64,000 bases of DNA. It comes from Lachnospiraceae bacterium (GTDB taxonomy: Bacteria > Bacillota > Clostridia > Lachnospirales > Lachnospiraceae). Positions 50,470-59,089 of the stretch are shown here, in pieces (position 1 is the stretch's first letter; each line of letters opens with the position of its first letter). The stretch lies in contig JAFRWW010000067.1 in the NCBI GenBank assembly GCA_017441585.1, forward strand, positions 62,001 through 126,000, written 5' to 3'. The position numbers and the translations under genes were made by a program. The notes beneath the pieces were generated by a model. The model searched no databases, was not told the origin of the DNA, and saw only the letters and a program-made list of their open reading frames with translations.

Positions 50470-50742
50470 CTATTCCAGTAATTGGGTCATAAGCTGTTCC
50501 TGATACTCCTTATCCTTTGAAGCTCTGGCAATATCATCAATCCGACCAGATTCCAAAAGCATCGCATTCAACGCATTAACCTTATCCAGCCCCATCTCAA
50601 GTCCCTCACGGATGCCATCTTTCCTAAATAATTCCCGAATTTCCTCTTCTGTCTCATCCCATCCCAACATACCTGCCACCTCCGCTTCATGTCCAAGTAA
50701 AAAACGCTTTAAAACATAATCCTCCGGCATCAAATACATCAC
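50470..50742 (-). pseudogene. C-terminal fragment of an Rpn-family gene (second)
   Basis: 90 aa. LLGHEAEVAGMLGWDETEEE, LFRKDGIREGLEMGLDKV and the tail DIARASKDKEYQEQL match the Rpn tail at 43009-43320 throughout; the catalytic core is absent. The only start has no ribosome binding site. It retains the downstream terminator element and the following chimera gene, so the cassette order is conserved even where the nuclease is lost. Confidence 0.7.
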
Positions 50743-50865
50743 TGAAATTTAATATAATCTCATCTTCTTTATTGGTCAAGCCATTATAAAATTTTCCCCT
50801 ATAGACAATCCCAGTGAAATCATTTATCATAAGAAGAAATATTCAAAACGAAAGGGGACCTGATT

Positions 50866-51780
50866 ATGATTAAGAATAGTATCAGATCAGTCATCACGCT
50901 GTTAATGATTCTTGTTTTATCAGCAAATATCTACGCCGAGGAGATTGTTTTCGATTCTTTTGAAAACACTTCCACTGACTTCGCTGCAAAAGCAGAAAGC
51001 TTTGAAGTACTCCAAAATGTATCATCAAACTCGGTGAGCGATAATGTCGTTCTCGAAAAGCAATATGTCACAGCCCTGAACGGCGTGCCCATCGTAGTGG
51101 CCAAGCAGAAGGTCGACATTTCCTCAGAGTTTTCATCTGTGGGACCCATAAAGAAGTATGTCGTCGATCCCAGGGGATATGCCAAGGTTTCAAAAAAGGG
51201 GATCTTGGTGGGCAAAAAGCCCGGAAAGATCACCATAAATGCAGTCGACACCTCAGGCAGCATAGTAAAAACCATCGAGCGCGTGGTATATCAGCCCAGG
51301 TTAAGCCCCATGACCATCACCAAAAGAGGTGAGGTCATCTATGCCGAGGACTATCTCAAGGGAGATTCGGATTACCTCTATAAGCCAACCAGCTGGTCCA
51401 TCAGCAAATCTCTGGCCACCATCGATTCTCAGACCGGGAAGATCACAGCCGGGCAGGAAGGCAAACATGGAAAAGCCACTGTCACCGTATATTTCGGTGA
51501 GGGCAAGAATGCGGCAAAATATAAGGCTAAGCTTAATGTAAAGCTTCCTTACTTAAGTGCCACGAAGCTCACCATGAAGGCCGGTACCAGTAAAAAGTTA
51601 AAGCTTTACAATGCTCCTGCCGGAGTTCCGATTTACTGGGATTCCTCAAAAACAAAGGTCGCCACGGTAAATGACGACGGAAAGATAAAGGCAAAGCGTG
51701 AAGGCAAATGCGAGATAACCGCAAAAGCCGGTGAATACGAATACACCTGCAAGCTGACTGTAAAGGATGAAGACGACTGA
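50866..51780 (+). CDS. Secreted protein with C-terminal bacterial Ig-like (Big2) domains
   Basis: 304 aa, plus strand. AAGGGG precedes the ATG. Residues 1-24 are a signal peptide (cleavage near YAEE). Two to three Ig-like modules follow; the last (about 230-304) has the Big2 signature KLTMKAGTSKKLKL, VTWDSSK-like IYWDSSKTKVATVNDDGKIK and GKCEITAKAG. Big2 proteins are common on clostridial surfaces and may bind carbohydrate. There is no anchor motif, so it is released or loosely bound. It faces the minus-strand genes and is closed by the terminator at 51811-51857. Confidence 0.75.
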   Translation: MIKNSIRSVITLLMILVLSANIYAEEIVFDSFENTSTDFAAKAESFEVLQNVSSNSVSDNVVLEKQYVTALNGVPIVVAKQKVDISSEFSSVGPIKKYVVDPRGYAKVSKKGILVGKKPGKITINAVDTSGSIVKTIERVVYQPRLSPMTITKRGEVIYAEDYLKGDSDYLYKPTSWSISKSLATIDSQTGKITAGQEGKHGKATVTVYFGEGKNAAKYKAKLNVKLPYLSATKLTMKAGTSKKLKLYNAPAGVPIYWDSSKTKVATVNDDGKIKAKREGKCEITAKAGEYEYTCKLTVKDEDD

Positions 51781-51810
51781 TAAAATTCATCTGTTTAGTT
51801 AAGTTAAATA

Positions 51811-51857
51811 AAAGGCTATCGCTCGATGATCCGATCATCAATGCGATAGCCTTTTTT
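51811..51857. terminator. Bidirectional terminator between the Big2 gene and hflX
   Basis: AAAGGCTATCGC and GCGATAGCCTTTTTT form a 12-bp stem around an inner TGAT/ATCA hairpin, with T6 on plus and a T-rich run on minus. It serves both convergent genes. Confidence 0.9.
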
Positions 51858-53091
51858 AATCTTCCTTAATAAACACCTCCACGCTTATCCCATCCTCGAG
51901 ATACTTCTGGGACACGATCTGCGCGGTTCGCTTAAGGCGTTCAAGCTGTGCCACCTGGTCGTAGGAAAACATCATTTTTTTGAGCACATAACCGTCCCTG
52001 ACAACATCTCCTATAACCTCAAGGAGTTCATCTATTCCCTTTCCTGACAGGGCTGATATACGCACGCACTTTTGCGCGCGCTCGTCTTTCAGATAATAAC
52101 CGATCCCACTGTCCTGCTCATACTTATCCGACTTGTTAAATACCGTTATCACCTTTTTACCCCGTATATCCAGCTCATCCAGGGTCTCGTACACCGTCGT
52201 CATATGAAGCTCAAATTCCGGATCCGAACCATCCACCACATGCAGCAGGATATCGGCATATCCCGCCTCCTCCAGCGTACTCTTGAAAGCATCCACCAGA
52301 TTATGGGGAAGCTTATGGATGAAACCTACGGTATCCGTAAAAAGAATGTGCTGTCCCTGTGGAAGCCTGCAGTACCTCGTTGTAGGATCAAGCGTCGCAA
52401 ATAATTTATCTTCGGCGAGTACGCTCGCTCCGGTCAGCCTGTTCAAAAGGGTGGATTTGCCCGCATTAGTATAGCCTACTATCGCCAGCACAGGGATGCC
52501 TTCATTATCACGCTTTTTTCTCATGGTCTCACGGACACGCTTCATATCTGATATCTGATGGGACAGGGCTGAGATCCTTTTCTGCAGCCGTCTCCTGTCC
52601 GTCTCCAGCTTAGTCTCGCCGGGGCCTCTGGTGCCTATTCCACCGCCCTGTCTGGACAGGCTTTTGCCCAGGCCCTGCAGATGTGAGAATCGGTATTTTA
52701 GCTGTGCCATTTCCACCTGTATCTTGCCCTCGTTTGTGGACGCGTGGGCCGCAAAAATATCCAGGATCAGTATCGTCCGGTCGATCACTTTACATCCCAG
52801 GATATCAGTCAGATTCCGTATCTGTACAGGCGACAGTTCATCATCACATATGATGCCCGTAGCCTCATACATATCCACACAGTTTTTTACCTCTTCTGCT
52901 TTTCCCTTTCCTATATAAGTCTGCGGATCGAATCTGTCCAGATTCTGTACCACCTTAAGGACTGCCTCTCCGCCCGCAGTGTCAAGGAGCATCGCCAGTT
53001 CGTCAAGAGAAGCCTCTTCCCTGTCATAACCATTAAGCGCCACTCCCACCAGGATATATCTTTCTATATCACTCATATCTGTTTTAGCCAT
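51856..53091 (-). CDS. hflX: GTPase HflX
   Basis: 411 aa. N-terminal glycine-rich domain with FDPQTYIGKGKAEEV, IRNLTDILGCKVIDRT, the linker RQGGGIGTRGPGETKLETDRR and the G-domain GYTNAGKSTLLNRLTGA, DTVGFIHKLPH and FNKSDKYE. HflX splits 70S ribosomes stalled by stress or antibiotics, so it fits the RtcB/PrfH ribosome-rescue theme of the window, though it is not linked to it. The ATG at 53091 has a weak ribosome binding site; an ATG three codons further is an alternative. Confidence 0.95.
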   Translation of the reverse strand: MAKTDMSDIERYILVGVALNGYDREEASLDELAMLLDTAGGEAVLKVVQNLDRFDPQTYIGKGKAEEVKNCVDMYEATGIICDDELSPVQIRNLTDILGCKVIDRTILILDIFAAHASTNEGKIQVEMAQLKYRFSHLQGLGKSLSRQGGGIGTRGPGETKLETDRRRLQKRISALSHQISDMKRVRETMRKKRDNEGIPVLAIVGYTNAGKSTLLNRLTGASVLAEDKLFATLDPTTRYCRLPQGQHILFTDTVGFIHKLPHNLVDAFKSTLEEAGYADILLHVVDGSDPEFELHMTTVYETLDELDIRGKKVITVFNKSDKYEQDSGIGYYLKDERAQKCVRISALSGKGIDELLEVIGDVVRDGYVLKKMMFSYDQVAQLERLKRTAQIVSQKYLEDGISVEVFIKED

Positions 53092-53144
53092 ACCTGTTTT
53101 ATCAAAAAAATGTCATCCAACATTTCTATCTTATCATAAAAATG

Positions 53145-53173
53145 TTGAATTTAAATATGTTTTGTAATAAGAT
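53145..53173 (+). promoter_or_regulatory. Promoter of the lipoprotein gene
   Basis: TTGAAT (53145-53150), 17-base spacer, TAAGAT (53168-53173), then GGAG 7 bases before ATG 53219. Overlapping minus-strand TTTAAA/TAAGAT elements may drive hflX divergently. An 8-bp inverted repeat CAACATTT/AAATGTTG lies at about 53119-53148. Confidence 0.6.
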
Positions 53174-53218
53174 GTACAGATAAAATCGAAAAATAAAGTT
53201 AGAAATCGGAGAATAAAA

Positions 53219-54895
53219 ATGAAGAATAAAGCAATATCCATTATACTGACCCTTATGTTGGCTGCCGCTCTCGCAGCCTGTGGCAAAAACGATCCGAAGA
53301 CACAGACCGGAGCGGATTCCAATGACACTGTCTCGACCGAAACAGTCACGGCCGAAACCACCATAGACCTCACAACCGACGTACCGACACAGGAAGCTCA
53401 TGAGCCGTCCATCGACATATCGGACTGCGACACCTTCACACAGATAGTAGACAAGCTTCCGGACGGGATGGGCTATTCCAACATATCTCTTTACGATAAC
53501 GATGTACTGCTGGTTTCAAGCGGCACCTATGATAACGGCGACGGCAAAATGGCCGCCATCGACGCAGAGATCTTTGCCTACACTCCCGCGGGAGACATCG
53601 TATATCTCGGATACATAGAAGCCGGCGGCACGGCTTATCCCCTTAGCACCATAGACGGAAGGCTCCTGTGTGGAGGTAACCATTTCATAAGCAGTTACGG
53701 CGTCAAAGACGGAAAGTTATACCTCATAGAAAATATCATCGAACAGTATGACACCGACGGAAACGCCACTTACTATTTAAACTCGGGAGACGGCAACGAT
53801 CACAGCGACGACAGTCAGGAAGATATAATGAACCAATTCAATGACTACTACGCCCTCTTTGAGGAGGCCACCGTCATTGATTTCCAGCCTGTAGGCGGCG
53901 TAGTCGGCATGTCCAACCCCTGGAGGCCCTCCGATGAAGAGGAAGCCACACAGCTTTGTCCCCGCCTGTTCAAGGCACCTGAAAAGGCCAAAAATGTAAG
54001 CTGGAATGTAATGGAAAGTTCAAGAGCAAATGAAAGCGCTCTGGTAGAAATGAACTTTGATCTGGGCGACGAACAGCCCTTATCCCTTACCGCCAGAGCC
54101 CAGATGGGTGCCACAGATGACATATCAGGACTCTACTATGACTGGACCGTTTCCGAAAACTGCACGCTTAATAACTGGGGCGGCGGTAATATGAAAGCCA
54201 CCACCTATCGTTACATAAGCGATACTGAAGCTGTGGACCTCATCACCTGGTATGATGTGGAGATCGGGATCGCCTACTCACTTTCCACCTGCACGGATTC
54301 GGTGGATAAGATCGACGGCTTTGACATCCAGGCAGTCGCCGAGTCCATGTTCTGCGAGGAAAATGATCCCACCCACGGCATGCCCGACGACTTTGTACAG
54401 GAGCAGTCAGGCAAAACAGAATTTGACAGCTATGATGACGTCATAGCCAATCTCAAAAAAGATCAGGGCTATACGTACATAAAACTCACCGGCGCAGACG
54501 ATGAACTTCTAGGCGTGACGGACACCTTATATGCTCCCGACAACACCTCCGACTGCATCGCTATTTACGCCATGAAAGACGGCAAGGCCGTCAACATAGG
54601 TAATGTTTTCTCATCCGGTGAGGATTATCCCTTAAGATGCCAGGATGGTATCATCTATGCCGGCGACGCCCACGATTATGAGAGCTGCTTTGTCTCAAAA
54701 GATTACGGCGGCATCATGACTAAGGATTACATTGCCGTAGAGGTCACCGCAAACGGTAATACCTACTCCGGCTTCATGAGGGAATCAAACGATTTTGACC
54801 ATGATACCGAATTTACCGGCGGTAAGGAAGAGTTTGATAAACTCTATAATGAAAGGGAAAGAAAAGCCCCCATAATTTTCGAAAAAGTCAATTAA
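53219..54895 (+). CDS. Lipoprotein with an internally duplicated domain
   Basis: 558 aa. Residues 1-21 are a lipoprotein signal with lipobox LAAC; an acidic/threonine-rich linker follows. Two related modules are visible: one at about 65-150 (IVDKLPDGMGYSNISLYDND...LLCGGNHFI) and one at about 405-520 (VIANLKKDQGYTYIKLTGADDE...IIYAGDAHDY), each with a YPL(S/R) motif and a tyrosine/glycine-rich core. It is anchored on the outer face of the membrane. I do not recognise a family. Confidence 0.7.
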   Translation: MKNKAISIILTLMLAAALAACGKNDPKTQTGADSNDTVSTETVTAETTIDLTTDVPTQEAHEPSIDISDCDTFTQIVDKLPDGMGYSNISLYDNDVLLVSSGTYDNGDGKMAAIDAEIFAYTPAGDIVYLGYIEAGGTAYPLSTIDGRLLCGGNHFISSYGVKDGKLYLIENIIEQYDTDGNATYYLNSGDGNDHSDDSQEDIMNQFNDYYALFEEATVIDFQPVGGVVGMSNPWRPSDEEEATQLCPRLFKAPEKAKNVSWNVMESSRANESALVEMNFDLGDEQPLSLTARAQMGATDDISGLYYDWTVSENCTLNNWGGGNMKATTYRYISDTEAVDLITWYDVEIGIAYSLSTCTDSVDKIDGFDIQAVAESMFCEENDPTHGMPDDFVQEQSGKTEFDSYDDVIANLKKDQGYTYIKLTGADDELLGVTDTLYAPDNTSDCIAIYAMKDGKAVNIGNVFSSGEDYPLRCQDGIIYAGDAHDYESCFVSKDYGGIMTKDYIAVEVTANGNTYSGFMRESNDFDHDTEFTGGKEEFDKLYNERERKAPIIFEKVN

Positions 54896-54903
54896 TCATA
54901 CTA

Positions 54904-55034
54904 TGTCATTAACTTAAGTCTTACATAAGATATATCCCGCGCAGGCAGACAGACTTTGTAGCGAGTTGGTTTTCTGTCTGAGCGGAAAAGTCTGTCGCCG
55001 TTGCAGGCAAAGAGTCGGGCTTAAGTTAATGACA
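54904..55034. mobile_element. 131-bp MITE-like element with 15-bp terminal inverted repeats
   Basis: TGTCATTAACTTAAG (54904-54918) is the exact inverse of CTTAAGTTAATGACA (55020-55034). Both ends are flanked by CTA (54901-54903 and 55035-55037), a candidate 3-bp target duplication. Inside, GACAGACTTT and AAAGTCTGTC form a second 10-bp perfect stem. There is no coding capacity. It sits between convergent genes, so it might also act as a bidirectional terminator hairpin. Confidence 0.7.
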
Positions 55035-55038
55035 CTAC

Positions 55039-56061
55039 TCATTTATAAAGCTTCTGCATCTTTTTAATCTCGGTCTTCATTTCATCCACAATCTCAGTCG
55101 GCGAGATCACCTTTATCTTACTGCCCTGACTTAAAAGCCACATGATTATGCCTTTACCATAAACTTCTGTTTCTATGGTATACTCCGTCTTTTCCTTGTT
55201 GCACTCTATCACCCGGGCCGTGGGCATCCTATCCAGGATGAAACTGCAATTATGCCCGTAGAAAATGAACTTAACCTTTGTCAGTTTTCCGGGGGTCATG
55301 AACTGAACTCTTTTCCTGAATTCGCCCTCCTCAAACCTGTTGGCATAGACCATCTTATACTTTTTATTTTTCTTGATCAGATCGGTTATCCTGTCCACCC
55401 TGAAAATGGCGGGATAATCATACTTATGCTCGAAGATATCCTCTCCGGTCTTATCCACTATGTAGCCTTGCAGATAAAAATAATACTCGGAAAACATGAT
55501 GGAAACAGGCTCTATCGTACGCTTGATGGGACTGTTATCATCGCTGGATCTAATATAATATATATCCACCATCTGCTGTTCTTTTATGCACGCAGCCAAT
55601 TCCCACAACGTATCCAGAGAATCCAGGGCGCCGGAAACCTGATTATAATGAAATTCCTCATTGGACACCAGTTCTCCCACCAGTTCCATGTTCGCCCGGG
55701 GCGCACAGCCCAATATCAGTTTATCCAGAATCCCCTTGACTCTTTTTGCCGAAAATGCACGACTCTCCAGTAATATCTTACACAGCGCCAGGATCTCCGA
55801 ATTGGTCATCACATTCCCGTCATTCCCCGTCAGATAAAAGCCCTTGTCCGTCCGGCTGTACTCCACAGTCTTTGCCGAGTCTCCCTTCATCGCGGAAAAA
55901 TCAGAAAGGAAAATACGGATATCATCAATATCACGCTGTATCGAGCGTTCATTCACTCCATAACGCCCCGCCTCTTCCGTCTTATTTATGATCCTTCCGT
56001 TCAAAAGCCGGTCATATATTTCCAACACACGCCGGATCTTATCACCCTTTTCCTCAGTCAT
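55039..56061 (-). CDS. WYL-domain transcriptional regulator
   Basis: 340 aa. N-terminal HTH_11-type winged helix (LEIYDRLLNGRIINKTEEAG, RYGVNERSIQRDIDDIRIFL), a middle helical region and a WYL-type domain (KEQQMVDIYYIRS, SIMFSEYYFYLQGYI, YDYPAIFRVDRITDL) followed by a C-terminal domain. WYL regulators sense nucleic-acid or nucleotide ligands and often control defence or DNA-damage genes. It is upstream of no obvious target; the accessory genes before it (56139-60472) are candidates. GGGG precedes the ATG. Confidence 0.85.
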   Translation of the reverse strand: MTEEKGDKIRRVLEIYDRLLNGRIINKTEEAGRYGVNERSIQRDIDDIRIFLSDFSAMKGDSAKTVEYSRTDKGFYLTGNDGNVMTNSEILALCKILLESRAFSAKRVKGILDKLILGCAPRANMELVGELVSNEEFHYNQVSGALDSLDTLWELAACIKEQQMVDIYYIRSSDDNSPIKRTIEPVSIMFSEYYFYLQGYIVDKTGEDIFEHKYDYPAIFRVDRITDLIKKNKKYKMVYANRFEEGEFRKRVQFMTPGKLTKVKFIFYGHNCSFILDRMPTARVIECNKEKTEYTIETEVYGKGIIMWLLSQGSKIKVISPTEIVDEMKTEIKKMQKLYK

Positions 56062-56079
56062 ATTATCTACCCCGCCATT

Positions 56080-56108
56080 AAAGATTCTTCGCTTCGCTCA
56101 GAATGACA
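56080..56108. repeat. Dispersed intergenic repeat upstream of the WYL gene
   Basis: AAAGATTCTTCGCTTCGCTC followed by AGAATGACA; hairpin form of the family also at 21776-21803. Confidence 0.55.
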
Positions 56109-56138
56109 CATTCCACCATGATCATTCATTATAAACAC

Positions 56139-57563
56139 TTAGTCTCTTTCAAAATATGACGCATTCATGTCATTTGCCAATTCTTCCAACAGATATTTCC
56201 GGTAAAAACAAAGCAGTTCCTCCAAACCGGCCTCACCCTTTATATAATCGCTGAGCAGCTTCATGATTCTGATCTTTCCTTCCGGCTTTTGGGTGTACCT
56301 TTCGCAATTCATATATGAGGACGTGGTATGATCCTGTACAATGGTCCCGTCATCTTCCTGAAGACACCCCCAAACGATCATGCTGGGATTCTCATCTCCA
56401 TCATCCTTGCCGTCAGCATACCCTTCCATAACTATCAGCCTATCCTCCTTCTTCGCCGGAAGATAATTACTCTTTATCAACAGGATATCGCCCTTCTTAA
56501 AGGGAGTCGGAAAGCTGCAGCCCAGGCCTTCAAAGGTATTCACTATACCCTTAACCATATCATTCCAGGGATAATCCACGCCTATGGGCTCATCATTGCC
56601 ATTAAAGATCAATGAAATAGCCTCATCACTACTGTCCAAAAAGCTTTTCCTTATAACATACCGGACAGGCTTATCACCATCTAAGTCTTTCTTAAGTGCA
56701 TCCAGGCACCTCTTAAGCGAAGAAAAAATATGTTCATACTCTTCACTCCAGCCCGAATCATTCTTCATATAATACTCGTAGCTGTATACCGCATCCTTAT
56801 CCTCTTCATAGAAATAGGAAAGACTCTCCTCCAAAAGATCCCCATAGGCAGACGCCAGCTGATGCGCCGTCAGATACTCTTCCTCAGCATCATCCAGATA
56901 CTCATCCGCTTCATCATCTAAAATATCATCTAAGTTTTGATCCGCTTTATCACGTGATCCTTCATCCGATTCTTCAGCAGCCATGTCACCTGATTTTAAA
57001 TCCAAATTTTCCGATTTTTCCGAATCACCATCTGAAACAAGATCCATCCTATCCGTTATTTCAGACTCATCTTCATCCTGATCATCCTTTGTATTAACCA
57101 TGACCAGTTTATCTATCCCACCGATTGCCTCAGCCTTGATTCGATTTTCGCTTCCATGATCAGAATCATCTTCAGATATTTCATCCATGACTGATCCGCT
57201 TCCATCATCAACCTTTACATCATTTACACTTTGACCTTCATCGGAAATTTTTTCGACGTTCTCTAAATCAACTTCCTCAAACAGATCCTCATCTGCTACC
57301 GATTCATCCTCCGGCTCATCATCCATCCAGTCCGGCAGATCCTTTGCAAAGGAAATAGTCCCGATAAAACCGTCATACACATCGCCCAGATCCACATCCG
57401 GAAGATTCTCCTCAATATACCTGCAAGCATCGATCTGCTCCCTAAGCGTAGTATACCAGCTCTGATAAACCAGCCACACTGCCTCCTTGGCATTGATCTT
57501 ATAATCAATACTATTAAGATGCTCCCGTATATCATTTGAATTTACAAACTTCAACAGATCCAT
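56139..57563 (-). CDS. Uncharacterised protein with a long acidic insertion
   Basis: 474 aa. Residues 1-80 and 235-474 look globular (KINAKEAVWLVYQSW and CSFPTPFKKGDILLIKSNYL, CLQEDDGTIVQDHTTSSYMN), with an SH3-like or DUF-type beta section in the second part. Residues about 80-235 are aspartate/glutamate/serine-rich and disordered-looking. The N-terminal end is also found in unrelated Lachnospiraceae hypotheticals, by impression only. It lies 21 bp after the P-loop gene. No function can be given. Confidence 0.5.
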   Translation of the reverse strand: MDLLKFVNSNDIREHLNSIDYKINAKEAVWLVYQSWYTTLREQIDACRYIEENLPDVDLGDVYDGFIGTISFAKDLPDWMDDEPEDESVADEDLFEEVDLENVEKISDEGQSVNDVKVDDGSGSVMDEISEDDSDHGSENRIKAEAIGGIDKLVMVNTKDDQDEDESEITDRMDLVSDGDSEKSENLDLKSGDMAAEESDEGSRDKADQNLDDILDDEADEYLDDAEEEYLTAHQLASAYGDLLEESLSYFYEEDKDAVYSYEYYMKNDSGWSEEYEHIFSSLKRCLDALKKDLDGDKPVRYVIRKSFLDSSDEAISLIFNGNDEPIGVDYPWNDMVKGIVNTFEGLGCSFPTPFKKGDILLIKSNYLPAKKEDRLIVMEGYADGKDDGDENPSMIVWGCLQEDDGTIVQDHTTSSYMNCERYTQKPEGKIRIMKLLSDYIKGEAGLEELLCFYRKYLLEELANDMNASYFERD

Positions 57564-57584
57564 ATTTATCTCACACTTTATTTT

Positions 57585-58550
57585 TTAACCATCACCGATA
57601 ATATCATCCGGCAAAATCTCACATATCCTCTCAAGATTCCCTTTTGTCTTATAGTACTCATTCAACTTTTTCTTTGAGTATTGGCTGATCTCATTTCTCG
57701 TCACATCCGAAAGATAATATGTATAATACTCCTCCCAACTAAAGAACCTGACGCTGTCCGCATAATTCCAGGTTTCATCAATCACTGCTTTAGGCACTTC
57801 TATTATCCCGGATTTAAGAATCAGATACTCAAATGATTCCGGCGCGAAAATGGAAACTCCTTCTCTTGATCCAAAAGATAATTCCATACATTTTTGCATT
57901 TCAGATCCAAATGCCGCGCCGTCAACTATAGCCAAAACCTGCTGATCCAGGTGTTGTACTATAAGGTTTTTAACATTACTTTTTCCACCGGCACTGACAC
58001 ATTTATCCTTAAAAATCGCATTGAAAAATTCATATCCGGAATTGGAATCCTCAGTAATGATGATCTCCGGTGAATTCACTATACCAGGCATCTTTCCATA
58101 AATTTTATACATCTCATTATAAAACCGCTTAGCCTGCCTGTATTTTCCGGAATCTTCACTTTCACGCAGTCCATATATCTCATCGACACTATATGGTAAC
58201 TGAGGAAAGCTTTCCCTGCTGACTATTACGAAATAATTATCCGCACTCTTTATCACATCAGCAAATTCTTTTTTGCCTAAAAATTCGTTTCCCTCATCAA
58301 TAAAAAATATCCTGTCAGTATATGATCCGGTAAACAGTTCCCAGTTCTCATCATTCAAAACTATACATTTTTTATCACAGATCAATGTGATCCCGGACGA
58401 CGAAGGATTACTGTTATATAAAGTCAATAAACGTATGAGCTCGGATTTTCCGGTGGCACTGTCCCCCCTTATAATTGTAATGTTCCGGGTTATCGTCAAT
58501 TGATAATGGACCTTATTATTATAAATTTCAATCTCGTATCTTCCGATCAT
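57585..58550 (-). CDS. P-loop ATP-binding protein, companion of DUF4869
   Basis: 321 aa from ATG 58550. The P-loop IIRGDSATGKSELIRLL lies near residue 30, a Walker B-like IFFIDEGNEFL near 83, and VLAIVDGAAFGSEMQKCM near 210 resembles the acidic core of TOPRIM-like proteins. It reads like a small ABC/AAA-type regulator, sometimes misnamed an IF-2-like GTPase in databases. Its neighbour is a DUF4869 protein (85 bp upstream), a pair I recall from mobile elements of Clostridia. Function unknown. Confidence 0.6.
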   Translation of the reverse strand: MIGRYEIEIYNNKVHYQLTITRNITIIRGDSATGKSELIRLLTLYNSNPSSSGITLICDKKCIVLNDENWELFTGSYTDRIFFIDEGNEFLGKKEFADVIKSADNYFVIVSRESFPQLPYSVDEIYGLRESEDSGKYRQAKRFYNEMYKIYGKMPGIVNSPEIIITEDSNSGYEFFNAIFKDKCVSAGGKSNVKNLIVQHLDQQVLAIVDGAAFGSEMQKCMELSFGSREGVSIFAPESFEYLILKSGIIEVPKAVIDETWNYADSVRFFSWEEYYTYYLSDVTRNEISQYSKKKLNEYYKTKGNLERICEILPDDIIGDG

Positions 58551-58635
58551 ATCGTGCCTGTTACTCCTGCAAATCAAAGATAAGTATTACTCAAATAAGC
58601 CGTCAAAGCCAAACATAAATCTGATGATAAAATGA

Positions 58636-59088
58636 TCAGTCCAATAATCCGGCAAGTATTACTTTCTTGGCCAGATCGATCTGTGTCTCGACGATCTCAT
58701 CCGTATTGGCAATACGTATTTTAAAGGGTTCGCCGGTAAAATGCATTATATATCCCAGACGGACAAGTACGTCTCTTTCTTCACCTGCCTTTAACAACCA
58801 TTGCGCACAATTATCACCACACGCAGTAGCGTTATACACGTGATCCTGATCATGCCACACCTGAATAAGAGTCTTCACTCCGCCGGATAGCCTCGTCACA
58901 GGAATGGAGCCCAGAACCGGGCTGACCACCAGATTCGGCCCCACTAATTCCGAACGGTCAATATCTTTGACCATCTCCTTTGAGACAGGATCATTTAACC
59001 ATTCATCTTCATAAGTATTGTCAAAATACAGATCAGGATTATTTATATAATTATCGCCCTCATATTTTCCAAAATATATGCTGAGCAT
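58636..59088 (-). CDS. DUF4869 protein
   Basis: 150 aa. The sequence matches the family pattern: MLSIYFGKYEGD, YFDNTYEDEWLNDPVSKEMV, LSGGVKTLIQVWHDQDHVYN, CGDNCAQWLLKAGEERDVLV and FKIRIANTDEI. The family is common in Clostridia and often next to a P-loop gene, as here. It is likely a soluble protein with no known activity. It is only one base away from the GTPase stop upstream (59090), so the gene pair is packed tightly. Confidence 0.75.
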   Translation of the reverse strand: MLSIYFGKYEGDNYINNPDLYFDNTYEDEWLNDPVSKEMVKDIDRSELVGPNLVVSPVLGSIPVTRLSGGVKTLIQVWHDQDHVYNATACGDNCAQWLLKAGEERDVLVRLGYIMHFTGEPFKIRIANTDEIVETQIDLAKKVILAGLLD

Positions 59089-59089
59089 A

